Assembly (NCBI GenBank): GCA_003389385.1
Contig: QQVM01000021.1
Span: 188,937-252,936, forward strand
DNA: 64,000 nucleotides
Direction of reading: 5' to 3'
DNA from: Bacteroidota bacterium
GTDB lineage: Bacteria; Bacteroidota; Bacteroidia; AKYH767-A; 2013-40CM-41-45
The translations under genes and the position numbers were made by a program. Shown here piece after piece: positions 8,765 through 18,576 of this stretch; within the stretch, counting starts at the first letter, position 1; every line of letters begins with the position of its first letter. A model generated the notes under the pieces. The model was given only the letters and a program-made list of their open reading frames with translations, was not told where the DNA came from and made no database searches.

Positions 8765-9334
8765 ATGAATGTTTTGCTGCTTGATAATTACGACTCGTTC
8801 ACCTTTAATCTGTTGCACATTATTGAGCAATATGTAGGCATAGAGGTTGACGTGTTTCGTAATGATAAAATTCAGTTGGATGACATCTACAAATATGATT
8901 CAATAATAATCTCACCAGGTCCGGGCTTACCGCATGATGCCGGCATTCTGATGCCAATGCTGGAAAAGTATAAGTCTGTTAAGAAGATTCTCGGAGTTTG
9001 TCTTGGGCACCAGGCAATCGGACTGGCATGTGGCTGCCGGTTGAAAAATCTAAGCAGGGTCTTGCACGGTGTATCCCGGAAAACGGTTCAGACCGAAGAA
9101 TATGATTCTCTTTTCAGAAATATTCCCAAAGTGTTTAAAAGCGGACATTATCATTCCTGGGTTATTGACAGGGAAAGTCTTACACCCGAATTAAAAATTA
9201 CTGCTTTGGATGAGGAAGGTAATATTATGGCAATCAGGCATGTGGAGTATAAAATGGCAGGAATCCAGTTTCATCCCGAATCAATTCTTACAGAATATGG
9301 TAAAGAGCTGATTTTTAACTGGCTGGACGAATAA
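8765..9334 (+). CDS. pabA: Glutamine amidotransferase subunit of aminodeoxychorismate/anthranilate synthase (PabA/TrpG)
   Basis: 189 residues from the ATG at 8765; the frame extends to a TTG at 8750, but family homology begins at MNVLLLDNYDSF. It is a class I glutaminase. C79 is the nucleophile in GVCLGHQAIG, the oxyanion strand is SPGPGLP, and the His-Glu pair is in QFHPES near the C terminus. It supplies ammonia to a chorismate-using synthase for 4-aminobenzoate (folate) or tryptophan. No pabB or trpE is in the window, and the trp genes are absent, so the choice between PabA and TrpG is open; the symbol is given for the fold, not for proven specificity. It sits 55 bases before thrA and could be read through into the threonine operon. 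Confidence 0.85.
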   Translation: MNVLLLDNYDSFTFNLLHIIEQYVGIEVDVFRNDKIQLDDIYKYDSIIISPGPGLPHDAGILMPMLEKYKSVKKILGVCLGHQAIGLACGCRLKNLSRVLHGVSRKTVQTEEYDSLFRNIPKVFKSGHYHSWVIDRESLTPELKITALDEEGNIMAIRHVEYKMAGIQFHPESILTEYGKELIFNWLDE

Positions 9335-9389
9335 AGTCTCATAAACATTTTTAATTTTAACTCGTATTCCTGCCATATTAAATCAATTT

Positions 9390-11843
9390 ATGATTGTATT
9401 GAAATTTGGCGGCACATCAGTAGCCACTGCGAAGCGAATTCAGGGAGTGGGAGATATTATTTCTTCACTCAAAAAGAAACATCCGAGAATCTGTGTGGTC
9501 TTCTCAGCATTCGGAGGTGTTACAGATGACCTGATACGAATGAGTCATCTTGCATCTGCAAGAGATCAGGAATACATCGACGTTTTCCATAAAATTCGTG
9601 AAAGACACAATCAGGCAATACTCGAACTGGACTTGCGCAAGGATAAGAACCTCCATGATTTTATGGAAGAAACTTTCGCGGAGCTTCATGATATTCTCCA
9701 CGGAGTTTTCCTTGTGAGGGAATTGTCGGCCCGCACACTTGATTTCATCAGTGGCCACGGAGAACTCTTATCGGCCAGAATCATCTCCCATTATTTCAAC
9801 TCTGTAAATATAAAATCCGGTTTCCTGGACGCGCGAAAAGTAATCGAGACCGATGAAAACTTCGGAAATGCGAGAGTGGATTTTGCGGCTACCAATAAAA
9901 AAATTGCTCAGCATTTTAAAAAGGCAAGTCCGGTAGAAGTAATCACCGGATTCATTGCTTCCACTTCATTGAAAGAAATGACCACACTGGGCAGAGGTGG
10001 TTCAGATTACACCGCTTCTATTTTCGGTGCAGCTCTGAATGCCAAAGAAATTCAGATATGGACAGATGTCGACGGCGTCATGACAGCTGATCCCAGGAAG
10101 GTTAAGAAAGCATTTTCAGTTCCTCAGATGACCTATGAAGAAGCGATGGAGATGTCGCACTTCGGTGCAAAGGTGATCCATCCGCCTACCATTCAGCCTG
10201 CACTTGAAAAGGAAATACCGCTGAGAATAAAGAACTCATTCAAGCCTGAAGCGCCAGGTACAATTATATCCACCAGGTCTTCAGGCCGCGATTATCTGAT
10301 CAAAGGAATTTCATCCATTGATGACGTTTCGCTTCTCACATTACAGGGTAGCGGGATGGTTGGCGTATCAGGAACCTCCGCGCGCCTCTTCAATGCTATA
10401 GCAATGTCTGGGGTGAACGTGATCCTCATCACACAGGGAAGTTCTGAGCATTCTATTTCATTTGCCGTTAAACCTGGCGATTCGAAGCTGGCGGCCAGGG
10501 CTATTGAAAACGCTTTTGCACTTGAAATTAATGCCGGCATGATTGACCGTGTCAGGGTGGAGGAGAAGCTTAGTATTGTGGCCGTGATTGGTGAGAACAT
10601 GAGAAACACTCCCGGGGCCAGCGGCAGGTTATTTCAGTCATTCGGAAAGAACGGTATCAGTGCGGTTGCTACTGCACAAGGCTCTTCCGAATTGAATATC
10701 TCTGTAGTCATTCACAAGGAAAACCTCGGTAAGGCACTCAACACTCTTCACCAGGCATTCTTTTTATCTGATGTGAAAACATTGTCCCTCTTCATTGTAG
10801 GAACGGGCCTGATAGGAAATACACTACTCAAACAGATAGAAAGCCATAAAAAATATCTACGCAGTGCGCGTGCTCTTGAAATTTGCATAGCCGGAATTTC
10901 CAACAGCAGAAAAATGTACTTCAATCCTGACGGAATAAGTACTGGTAATTACATGGATCTGTTGGGCAAGGAAGGCGAGCAAATGGATATTGATAAATTC
11001 ATTAGCAAGATGAATGAATTGAATCTTCCACAGAGCATTTTTGTAGACTGCACATCCAATGAAGAAATCGTAAGGAAGTATGCTGATGTGCTTTCTCACA
11101 GCATTTCGATCGTCACTCCGAATAAGATTGCCAACTCTGGCAAAATGGAGAATTATAAAAAACTCAGAGACATCGCGAGGAGTAAAAACGTGCGTTTCCT
11201 TTATGAAACCAATGTCGGTGCCGGGCTTCCGGTAATCAATACACTTACAGACCTGCTTACCAGTGGCGATAAGATCATCAGAATTGAAGCAGTGCTTTCT
11301 GGAACACTGTCATTTATTTTCAATAACTTCAAGAAAGGGGTTAAGTTCAGTGATATTGTGAAAGAAGCCAAAGCCAAGGGATATACAGAACCGGATCCAC
11401 GTGATGACTTGAGCGGAATGGATGTAGCCAGAAAGCTGCTCATTCTTGCCCGTGAAACAGGACTGGATCTGGAACTGACAGACGTTTCAGTGGAAAAGAT
11501 ACTTCCGCGGCCCTGCCTCAAAGCTACTACCGTTGAAAAATTTCTTGAGGAACTGGAGAAGAACAATTCAGTTTTCGAGAAAATGCGTAAAGAAGCAGAA
11601 AGCCAGAAAAAAGTTCTCAGGTTCATTGCGAGACTTGAGAACGGAAAAGCTTCTGTCAGGTTGATGAAGGTGGACTCTTCGCATCCTTTCTACAATCTTT
11701 CAGGAAGCGACAACATCATTTCCTATACTACAGAACGTTATTCAGACAGACCATTGGTTGTCAAAGGACCAGGTGCCGGAGCAGAAGTGACCGCTGCAGG
11801 TGTGTTTGCTGAAATCATCAGCATCGGCAAATATTTTGAATAA
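9390..11843 (+). CDS. thrA: Bifunctional aspartokinase / homoserine dehydrogenase
   Basis: 817 residues, equal in length to E. coli ThrA. The aspartokinase domain covers 1-300 (KFGGTSVA at residues 5-12; TTLGRGGSDYTA; IWTDVDGVMTADPR). Two ACT regulatory domains lie at about 310-460 (VSLLTLQGSGMVG, LSIVAVIGENM). The homoserine dehydrogenase domain spans 465-817, with the NAD(P) loop VGTGLIGNTLL near 468 and the segments NVGAGLPVINTL and EPDPRDDLSGMDVARK. It catalyses the first and third steps of the aspartate pathway toward threonine. The ACT pair suggests feedback inhibition by threonine, which is known for the family and not shown here. It heads the thrA-thrB-thrC operon, with thrB 57 bases downstream. 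Confidence 0.97.
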   Translation: MIVLKFGGTSVATAKRIQGVGDIISSLKKKHPRICVVFSAFGGVTDDLIRMSHLASARDQEYIDVFHKIRERHNQAILELDLRKDKNLHDFMEETFAELHDILHGVFLVRELSARTLDFISGHGELLSARIISHYFNSVNIKSGFLDARKVIETDENFGNARVDFAATNKKIAQHFKKASPVEVITGFIASTSLKEMTTLGRGGSDYTASIFGAALNAKEIQIWTDVDGVMTADPRKVKKAFSVPQMTYEEAMEMSHFGAKVIHPPTIQPALEKEIPLRIKNSFKPEAPGTIISTRSSGRDYLIKGISSIDDVSLLTLQGSGMVGVSGTSARLFNAIAMSGVNVILITQGSSEHSISFAVKPGDSKLAARAIENAFALEINAGMIDRVRVEEKLSIVAVIGENMRNTPGASGRLFQSFGKNGISAVATAQGSSELNISVVIHKENLGKALNTLHQAFFLSDVKTLSLFIVGTGLIGNTLLKQIESHKKYLRSARALEICIAGISNSRKMYFNPDGISTGNYMDLLGKEGEQMDIDKFISKMNELNLPQSIFVDCTSNEEIVRKYADVLSHSISIVTPNKIANSGKMENYKKLRDIARSKNVRFLYETNVGAGLPVINTLTDLLTSGDKIIRIEAVLSGTLSFIFNNFKKGVKFSDIVKEAKAKGYTEPDPRDDLSGMDVARKLLILARETGLDLELTDVSVEKILPRPCLKATTVEKFLEELEKNNSVFEKMRKEAESQKKVLRFIARLENGKASVRLMKVDSSHPFYNLSGSDNIISYTTERYSDRPLVVKGPGAGAEVTAAGVFAEIISIGKYFE

Positions 11844-11900
11844 TCCCGAATCACGCAACGGATAATTGCTTATTATTCCTTTTGAATTCAATATACAAAC

Positions 11901-12842
11901 ATGCCTCCGAAAAAAGCTGCAATAAAAGTTTATGCCCCTGCGACTGTTGCCAATCTCGCATGCGGTTTTGATGTAATGGGTCTTTCTGTCCGGGAACCGG
12001 GTGATGAGCTTTCCCTGATGCTGAACAGCAGCGGAAAAATATCGGTAAGAAGAATCATTGGCGATGGAGGAAAACTCTCTTCTGATCCGAAGAAAAATAC
12101 TGCTTCGGTTGCGATTCAGGCCATGCTTGATCATATGGGCATCAGGCAGGGAGCGGACATTGTTCTGAGAAAACGAATGCCTTTGGGAAGCGGACTGGGC
12201 TCCAGTGCCGCGAGCGCAGTGGCAGGGGTTTTTGCAATGAATGAACTGCTTGGGAGGCCCTTTTCTAAATCTGCTCTGGTTCCTTTTGCGATGGAAGGGG
12301 AGCGAATTGCCTGCGGTTCTGCACATGCAGATAATGTGGCCCCTTCAATGATGGGAGGTATCGTTCTCATCAGGTCTTACCACCCGCTTGAAATCATTTC
12401 ACTTCCTGTGCCATCACAGATGTATATCGCCTTGGTTCATCCCCAGGTGGAAGTACTCACCCGGGATGCTAGAGCAGTGCTGCCGAGAAAAATACCACTC
12501 GAAACAGGCATCAGACAGTGGGCGAATACTGCATCGCTTGTTGCCGGATTGTTTTCTTCCAACTTCACACTGATAGGTAAATCAATGGAAGATCATGTTG
12601 CAGAACCTGCCAGAGCAAAGCTAATTCCTTACTTCAAGGAAGCGAAAGAAGCTGCTTTGCTTGATGGAGCATTGTCATTTTCCATCAGCGGTTCCGGACC
12701 AACGGTCTTCGCGGTTTGCAAAGGGAAAGCCTCTGCATTGAGAGTGATGAGTTCAATAAAGAAGATGTATCGAGATAAGAAAATACCTACCGACCAATAC
12801 CTTTCGCCAGTCAACAGGGATGGTGTGATAGTTATTCCCTGA
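11901..12842 (+). CDS. thrB: Homoserine kinase
   Basis: 313 residues. A GHMP kinase fold is shown by VYAPATVANLACGFDVMG at the N terminus (motif 1), the ATP-binding loop PLGSGLGSSAASA near residue 93 (motif 2) and ISGSGPTVFAV near residue 275 (motif 3). It phosphorylates homoserine to O-phosphohomoserine, the substrate of the threonine synthase encoded 5 bases downstream. The start is the ATG at 11901, right before PPKKAAIKVYAPA. All three GHMP motifs are intact and the length is normal. Confidence 0.96.
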   Translation: MPPKKAAIKVYAPATVANLACGFDVMGLSVREPGDELSLMLNSSGKISVRRIIGDGGKLSSDPKKNTASVAIQAMLDHMGIRQGADIVLRKRMPLGSGLGSSAASAVAGVFAMNELLGRPFSKSALVPFAMEGERIACGSAHADNVAPSMMGGIVLIRSYHPLEIISLPVPSQMYIALVHPQVEVLTRDARAVLPRKIPLETGIRQWANTASLVAGLFSSNFTLIGKSMEDHVAEPARAKLIPYFKEAKEAALLDGALSFSISGSGPTVFAVCKGKASALRVMSSIKKMYRDKKIPTDQYLSPVNRDGVIVIP

Positions 12843-12847
12843 TATCT

Positions 12848-14152
12848 ATGAGATTTTATTCAACAAAAAACAAAAGCAAATTTTACTCCTTGCGTGATGC
12901 CGTACTGCAAAGCATGCCGGAGGACCGCGGATTGTTTATGCCTGAATCGATTCCTGTATTACCGGAAGGTTTTTTCAGGAACATCGCTGGCCTTAACTTT
13001 CAGGACATCGCATATGCAATCGCTAAGCAATTTCTTGCAGGCGATCTGCCTGATTCTGAAATTGACAGGATAAGCCGTGAAGCAGTGAACTTTCCTGTTC
13101 CCTTGGTACGCGTCACTGAAGGGATTTATTCTCTGGAGTTGTTTCACGGACCAACATTGGCATTTAAAGATGTTGGAGCAAGGTTTATGTCCAGGCTCAT
13201 GTCATACCTCAACCGAGGGGAAAATCAGAAACTAACTATCCTGGTTGCAACCAGCGGAGACACAGGAAGTGCAGTTGCTCACGGATTTTATAATGTTGAT
13301 GGAATTGAAGTCATCATACTTTATCCATCAGGAAAAGTGAGTATGTTGCAGGAAAAGCAACTCACGACCTTGGGAGGAAACATTTCTGCTGTTGAAGTGG
13401 ACGGCACTTTTGACGATTGCCAGCGACTTGTTAAGGATGCCTTTCTTGATTCTGACCTGAAAAGTGCGTATAGGCTTTGCTCAGCTAATTCAATTAATAT
13501 TGCCCGCCTTATCCCTCAAAGTTTTTATTATGTTGAAGCATACAGGCAATTGGAAGATCGTAGCCTTCCTCTTTATTTTTCTGTCCCAAGCGGGAATTTC
13601 GGAAACCTTTGCGCCGGACTAATCGCTTCAAGAATGGGACTGCCGGTAAGCAAATTCATTGCTGCCAATAACCAAAATGATAGCGTGTGCCGATATCTTT
13701 CCAGCGGTGAATTTAATCCAATGCCTACGGCTCAAACAATATCAAACGCCATGGATGTAGGTCTTCCATCCAATTTTGAGCGTATGATGGACTTGTACGG
13801 GGCTTCCCACATTAGTATGAAGAATGAAATTGCCGGTTTTTCTTATGACGATATTCAAACCAGGCAGGCAATGAAGCAAGTCTACAAGCAAGACGGATAT
13901 GTTCTTGACCCACATGGGGCTGTAGCCTGGTTGGGTTTACAGGACTTTTTACGCCAGTTTTCTGGACAATCAAATGCAGTTTTTCTGGAAACTGCACATC
14001 CGGCTAAATTCATAGATGTAGTTGAAGAAACTCTTCAATTTCAGCTTCAAATTCCGGACTCCCTGGAAAAGTTAAAAAACAAAGAAAAAAGGGCCTTTTT
14101 AATGCAGCCCGATTTTCTGCTCTTTAAAGATTTTTTGAATTCCAGGATTTAA
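12848..14152 (+). CDS. thrC: Threonine synthase
   Basis: 434 residues, the long (E. coli-like) class of threonine synthases. The PLP lysine is near residue 107 in GPTLAFKDVGARF. VATSGDTGSAVA binds the cofactor phosphate. Further signatures are VPSGNFGNLCAG and ETAHPAKF near the C terminus. It converts O-phosphohomoserine to threonine and is the last gene of the operon, starting 5 bases after thrB and therefore likely translationally coupled. No hairpin terminator is visible in the roughly 100 bases that follow. Confidence 0.96.
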   Translation: MRFYSTKNKSKFYSLRDAVLQSMPEDRGLFMPESIPVLPEGFFRNIAGLNFQDIAYAIAKQFLAGDLPDSEIDRISREAVNFPVPLVRVTEGIYSLELFHGPTLAFKDVGARFMSRLMSYLNRGENQKLTILVATSGDTGSAVAHGFYNVDGIEVIILYPSGKVSMLQEKQLTTLGGNISAVEVDGTFDDCQRLVKDAFLDSDLKSAYRLCSANSINIARLIPQSFYYVEAYRQLEDRSLPLYFSVPSGNFGNLCAGLIASRMGLPVSKFIAANNQNDSVCRYLSSGEFNPMPTAQTISNAMDVGLPSNFERMMDLYGASHISMKNEIAGFSYDDIQTRQAMKQVYKQDGYVLDPHGAVAWLGLQDFLRQFSGQSNAVFLETAHPAKFIDVVEETLQFQLQIPDSLEKLKNKEKRAFLMQPDFLLFKDFLNSRI

Positions 14153-14255
14153 ATTCAGCATTTAGCCTCTTTACTCGTATGTAAACTATAATTAAATTGC
14201 ATGCTTCATAAATAGCTGATGGATAGATAATTTATCCTGTGCTAATTAAAGTTGC

Positions 14256-17200
14256 ATGAACAAATCTTTAACCCTTCTCTCTGTATTTTTATTTATAAGT
14301 CAGATCGTATGGTCTGTGCAAATAACCGGAGACATTACTTCCAGCAAGACTTTTAACGATAAAGTGGAAGTTGTTGGAGATGTATTTATAAAGCCGGGTG
14401 TGACTGTCGTGTTCACGGCAGGCTCTGCATTGAGGTTTGGGGAAGGCTTTTCGATACATGTACTCCAGAATGCTTCCCTGAAGTTTCTGGGTACCTCATC
14501 AGCACCCGTCAGTATTTCTGTGCCCGGACTCGCAAAGCAAGCGGGCAAGATTGAAGTAAGGGGAACATACGCACGCCTTGAAATGCATCATACAGAAATC
14601 AGTGGCTGTCCGATAAATGTCATAGATGACGCTACCTGCCTGATTGAAGATTCATACTTGCATGATTTTTACAGAGGTGACATTCCGATTCTCAGGTCAG
14701 AACTCGCTGCGGATATACAGATGCGGAGAAGCATAGTGTCTAACTATTACGAAGTAAACATTATCAATTCTCCATCCCTCATTGAAGACTGCCTCTTTCA
14801 ATTCATGACTGCCGATGGAATTGATTACGATAACAGCCCTCAAAATACCTTTTTGAAAAGAAGCACTTTCAGATACGGTCAGGGATTTAATATAGATGCC
14901 ATCGACTTTGGAAAAGTGAATTTTGGAGGTCTGGGAAGCATGGGTACAGTTGAACAATGCATCATCCATGATATTTCTGATAAAGCTGTTTCAGTAGGTG
15001 AAGGAGCATTGGAGGTTAATATTTTCGGATGCATCATGTACAATTGTGGTGCAGGTGTTTCAATTAAAGACAATTCTTTTGCAAGGGTCTATAACAATAC
15101 AATGGTCAGCAATGAGCATGGCATTGAACTGGTGGAAAAAAATCCCGGACATGGGGGAGGGCACGGGTATACTTTTAACAACATACTTTGGAATAACGGC
15201 CAGGGTATTTATCTAAACAGCACAGCTACAGTTACTATACGCAATAGCAATATCGAAGATTACATTCCTGATCCTGCAAATGAAATAATTTCAATGAATC
15301 CAATGTTTGAGAATGCTTCTCTCAGGAATTATAAGCTGCGAGACATGTCCCCCTGTATAGGTACAGGTATTGGCGGAATTAACATGGGAGCTGTATTTCC
15401 AAATGGAGGGCCTCAGACACCTGATGACGAATTGCATCTTGGCTATCCTAATTCTTTCAGTTCTTTCAGCATGGGTGATACAATTATCATTCGATGGTCA
15501 GCAGGCTCTTCACTTGACAGAATTGATTTACTTTTCTCACATGATGAAGGCTCCACTTGGCAGATAATTGCAGCCGGTATCATCGCTTCAATCAGAGAAT
15601 TTGAATGGATTATTCCTAGTGTCTATTCGAGCCGGTGTTATGTCCGGGCGCAATTGACAAGCAATCCGGCAGTGAAAGCTGAAAACTATCTTCCTTTTAA
15701 AATTAATCCTGATGCGGAGGCGGATAATAAAGCAATTGTTTCGATTCCTTCCGGATATTATACTTCTCCCATAAATGTGATGCTTTCTGCGGATCCAGGT
15801 GAAACAGTGTATTACACTCTTGACGGTTCTGATCCCGACGACCAGTCTTCAGTCTATCAGGATCCTGTCTCCTTCGGCCCAGACAGTTTTCCTCCAATTT
15901 ACTCTGAGCAGAACATTACAGCCTGGAATAAACCATCACAGCCATATTCATACATTCGAAGTTCTCCTGTTTCTCACATTGGACCGAATCATAATTTCTG
16001 GGTTAAACCAAATGGAGATGTATTCAAAGCAGGTATACTCCGGACCAGAGTTTACAAACCTGGAGAAGGAATGGGCGCGGTTCAAACTAATTCTTATTTC
16101 GTTCATCCGGAGATGAAAAACGGGCGATACTCTTTGCCGGTAGTTTCAATAGTGACTGATCCGGGTAATCTTTTTGATTACTACAATGGAATTTATATTC
16201 CCGGTGCAGCTTTCAATGGAAACGCATTCACAGGCAATTATGAACTCAAGGGAAGGGTATCGGAACGTCCGGTCAGCATAGAAATTTTTGAACCATCCGG
16301 CAGAAAGAGAATCGGACAACAGGCAGGAATCCGTATCAGAGGAGAATGGATCAGAAGCCTCGGACAGAAGGCAATGACAGTATATGCAAGACAAGAGTAT
16401 GATGAGGAAAACACTTTTAAGATTCCGTTTTTTCCCGGGTTGAAAAAGCCAGGTACATCGGTCGAGCAGAACGAATTCAAGAGATTCATCCTACGGAACA
16501 GCGGGAATGAATGGGGCGGTACTCACAATACCATGTGCAGGGATGCTCTGATTCAGTCTCTGTTCGCACCGCTTGATTTGAAATACCAAGCCGCCAGAAT
16601 GAGCATAGTCTTCATCAACGGAGAATATTGGGGTATCCATGATATCAGGGAATTGAACGACCACCGGGGACTTGAATTTTCTTATGGTGTGAATCCGGAC
16701 AGCATCATCATCATGGAGGACAACCTCGATGGTTTGTATAAGATCGTAATGGGTAATGACGGTGATACCCGGGATTTTTTAGACCTGAGGAATTACATTC
16801 TGACTAATGACCTCAATTTGCCATCATCATGGCAGTATGTAAAGGATCGTCTGGATGTTGAAAATTTTTCTGACTATTGGATTGCTACCATCTTTACCAA
16901 TAAAAGGAATACAGATCATAACAAAGTGTACTGGAAGCTTAGAAACGGTCAGCCCAATCCCGGAGTGAAGGAGGGGCATGATGGAAGGTGGAGGTATATT
17001 GCAAATGATTTTGACAACGGATTTTATGACAGCAATTTCAATAATCTTGATTTCATGTTAAGCAGTCTTCAGGACAGTATGCTTGCCGGAATGATGAGGA
17101 GCGATGAATTCAGAAATTACTTCCTTACTCGATTTGCTGACTTGCTCAATTCAGCGTTCAGCCCTTCAGCAGTTGCTGAAAAGCTCGAGGAGTATCGTGC

Positions 17201-17852
17201 AATACTTGACAAAGAAATTGATGAACACATTGCAAGATGGGGGACACCTTCGAGCAGGACAAATTGGGAAGAGGGTATGGATGGTTTGAAAAATTTCGGA
17301 TTGGAAAGGCGTTCACATCAACTGGAACACATCATGTATCGCTTCTATCCTGGTGATACCATTCAACTCCATCTTGATGTATCTGATCCGGCTATGGGAT
17401 ATGTTCAGGTAAATACTATCAAGATTAACGGATCTCTCCCGGGTGTTTCAGAAAGCGTGTATCCCTGGTCTGGAACTTATTTCAGTGATCTTGAAATCCG
17501 TCTGACTGCGGCTCCATATCCGGGTTTTAAATTCGTGGGATGGAAGGATAGCGGTGTGAAGAAGAATTCAATCAGCTTTTATGCTGCGTCTGATACTTCA
17601 TTCACGGCTCTGTTTGAGTGGGATGATTCAATAAATCCGGCAAGTGGAGTCATGACTGCGTTCCCTAATCCGGCAGATGGGAATCTGATTACACTGAACC
17701 GCAAATACAGAATCTGGTTGTATAATGCCGAGGGTAAATTAGTGTTTGAATCAAGGCATGAAACAAATCAAATTGACATCAGCGGGCTAAGCGAAGGGAT
17801 CTATTTCCTGCGCAATGAAAAAGGCAAAGTAATTAAAGTCGTCAAAACTTAA
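14256..17852 (+). CDS. T9SS-exported CotH-like protein with beta-helix and chitobiase-type domain
   Basis: 1198 residues with a signal peptide at about 1-20. Residues 25-385 form a right-handed parallel beta-helix, with repeated short strands and NNTM/NNIL turns. An Ig-like region follows to about 490. Residues about 500-560 are a chitobiase C-terminal-type domain (VYYTLDGSDPDD). The CotH kinase-like domain occupies about 600-1030: IRIRGEWIR, RFILRNSGNEW, NGEYWGIHDIRE and the metal-site segment IANDFDNGF. An InlB-repeat-like piece (YPGFKFVGWKD) is near 1080-1125. The protein ends in a type A T9SS sorting domain (AFPNPADG, GLSEGIYFLR). CotH proteins in Bacillus phosphorylate spore coat proteins. 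Whether this surface protein is an active kinase is unknown. Confidence 0.88.
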   Translation: MNKSLTLLSVFLFISQIVWSVQITGDITSSKTFNDKVEVVGDVFIKPGVTVVFTAGSALRFGEGFSIHVLQNASLKFLGTSSAPVSISVPGLAKQAGKIEVRGTYARLEMHHTEISGCPINVIDDATCLIEDSYLHDFYRGDIPILRSELAADIQMRRSIVSNYYEVNIINSPSLIEDCLFQFMTADGIDYDNSPQNTFLKRSTFRYGQGFNIDAIDFGKVNFGGLGSMGTVEQCIIHDISDKAVSVGEGALEVNIFGCIMYNCGAGVSIKDNSFARVYNNTMVSNEHGIELVEKNPGHGGGHGYTFNNILWNNGQGIYLNSTATVTIRNSNIEDYIPDPANEIISMNPMFENASLRNYKLRDMSPCIGTGIGGINMGAVFPNGGPQTPDDELHLGYPNSFSSFSMGDTIIIRWSAGSSLDRIDLLFSHDEGSTWQIIAAGIIASIREFEWIIPSVYSSRCYVRAQLTSNPAVKAENYLPFKINPDAEADNKAIVSIPSGYYTSPINVMLSADPGETVYYTLDGSDPDDQSSVYQDPVSFGPDSFPPIYSEQNITAWNKPSQPYSYIRSSPVSHIGPNHNFWVKPNGDVFKAGILRTRVYKPGEGMGAVQTNSYFVHPEMKNGRYSLPVVSIVTDPGNLFDYYNGIYIPGAAFNGNAFTGNYELKGRVSERPVSIEIFEPSGRKRIGQQAGIRIRGEWIRSLGQKAMTVYARQEYDEENTFKIPFFPGLKKPGTSVEQNEFKRFILRNSGNEWGGTHNTMCRDALIQSLFAPLDLKYQAARMSIVFINGEYWGIHDIRELNDHRGLEFSYGVNPDSIIIMEDNLDGLYKIVMGNDGDTRDFLDLRNYILTNDLNLPSSWQYVKDRLDVENFSDYWIATIFTNKRNTDHNKVYWKLRNGQPNPGVKEGHDGRWRYIANDFDNGFYDSNFNNLDFMLSSLQDSMLAGMMRSDEFRNYFLTRFADLLNSAFSPSAVAEKLEEYRAILDKEIDEHIARWGTPSSRTNWEEGMDGLKNFGLERRSHQLEHIMYRFYPGDTIQLHLDVSDPAMGYVQVNTIKINGSLPGVSESVYPWSGTYFSDLEIRLTAAPYPGFKFVGWKDSGVKKNSISFYAASDTSFTALFEWDDSINPASGVMTAFPNPADGNLITLNRKYRIWLYNAEGKLVFESRHETNQIDISGLSEGIYFLRNEKGKVIKVVKT

Positions 17853-17859
17853 TTAGTAG

Positions 17860-17933
17860 TCGGGATGACAGGATTTGAACCTGCGACCTCCACGTCCCGA
17901 ACGTGGCGCGATACCGGGCTACGCTACATCCCG
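17860..17933 (-). tRNA. tRNA-Pro (anticodon CGG)
   Basis: 74 bases with no encoded CCA. Acceptor CGGGATG pairs with CATCCCG, discriminator A. The anticodon arm is CCACG-TTCGGGA-CGTGG, giving CGG, which reads CCG. The T arm GCAGG-TTCAAAT-CCTGT closes with one G-U pair and the D stem has three good pairs. It lies directly after the CotH-like gene, on the opposite strand, and is divergent from ssrA. Confidence 0.95.
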
Positions 17934-17970
17934 AATAATCTTAAAATTACATATTTCAGCTTTTGATCAG

Positions 17971-18000
17971 TTTCCTGACGAAACAATTTTTGTAATTTTG
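17971..18000 (+). promoter_or_regulatory. Probable ssrA promoter (Bacteroidetes type)
   Basis: The -7 box TAATTTTG (17993-18000) matches TAnnTTTG exactly. TTTC at 17971-17974 is one base off the TTTG -33 element, with an 18-base spacer. It ends 12 bases before the mature tmRNA 5' end, leaving room for a short leader removed by RNase P. Confidence 0.5.
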
Positions 18001-18012
18001 CATTAATATCAT

Positions 18013-18373
18013 GGGGCTGACAGGAATTGACAGCTTGTGAAATTGATAAGTAAGCATGCCGAGCGCGGTAAGCATTCTCGTAAAACAATGCTTTCAAAGC
18101 TGTAAAAGGCAACAATGACTACGCGTTAGCCGCTTAATCCAAGATTAATCAGTTAACTGCTTCCGGGAGACCTGCTCACCCGTTTCCCTTCAGGAAGCAT
18201 CGCATGGTGAGTAAGCTGTGGTGATTTTCCGGCGCCTCAGCCGAAACCAACGGAAATAAGCGGAATGGTGGCGAGTGTTTAGCAGCCATTTCGACCAAAA
18301 TTAAATAACACTAAGCATGTAGAAAGTTTATTGATTGCTTGTCTGGACGCGGGTTCAAATCCCGCCAGCTCCA
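18013..18373 (+). ncRNA. ssrA: tmRNA (trans-translation)
   Basis: 361 bases. The tRNA-like ends pair as GGGGCTG (18013-18019) with CAGCTCC (18366-18372), discriminator A at 18373. The T arm has GGTTCAAATCC with flanking pairs GCGG/CCGC. The 3' CCA is not encoded (the genome reads CTA). The tag-reading frame is at 18108-18137 and gives GNNDYALAA followed by TAA, the ALAA ending being the usual degradation signal. Pseudoknot-forming G/C blocks follow (for example CTGCTCACCC with GGTGAGTAAGC). With SmpB it rescues stalled ribosomes. Followed immediately by a terminator. Confidence 0.95.
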
Positions 18374-18378
18374 CTAAG

Positions 18379-18414
18379 AAACCGGAAAGATCTATAACTC
18401 TCCGGTTTTTTTTA
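18379..18414 (+). terminator. Terminator of ssrA
   Basis: AAACCGGA (18379-18386) pairs with TCCGGTTT (18401-18408) across a 14-base loop, followed by a run of eight T. Confidence 0.85.
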
Positions 18415-18544
18415 TTATTTAATTTATAATTTTTTGATATTTTTATTTTGGATTTTGTGGGATAGTCTGTTGATCTTGTATCTCCCTTAACTGGATGATT
18501 AATCCTTATTGAATTTCCGCCTTTCATCTTTATATGCTAATTAA

Positions 18545-18552
18545 TATGTTTG
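18545..18552 (+). promoter_or_regulatory. possible -7 box (TATGTTTG)
   Basis: Exact TAnnTTTG match, 24 bases before the ATG of the hybrid kinase gene. No clear -33 element is seen at normal spacing. Confidence 0.35.
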
Positions 18553-18576
18553 ACATATTCATCGGTACAGGTATTT

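Noticed and set aside
9390..14152. Attenuator or riboswitch before the threonine operon
   Set aside because: The 55 bases before thrA contain no leader peptide rich in Thr/Ile codons and no stable alternative hairpins that I can see.
18279..18527. 82-residue minus-strand frame with an LAGFEPAS stretch
   Set aside because: It runs antisense through the tmRNA tRNA-like end. LAGFEPAS-like peptides are a common mis-annotation of tRNA and tmRNA sequence.
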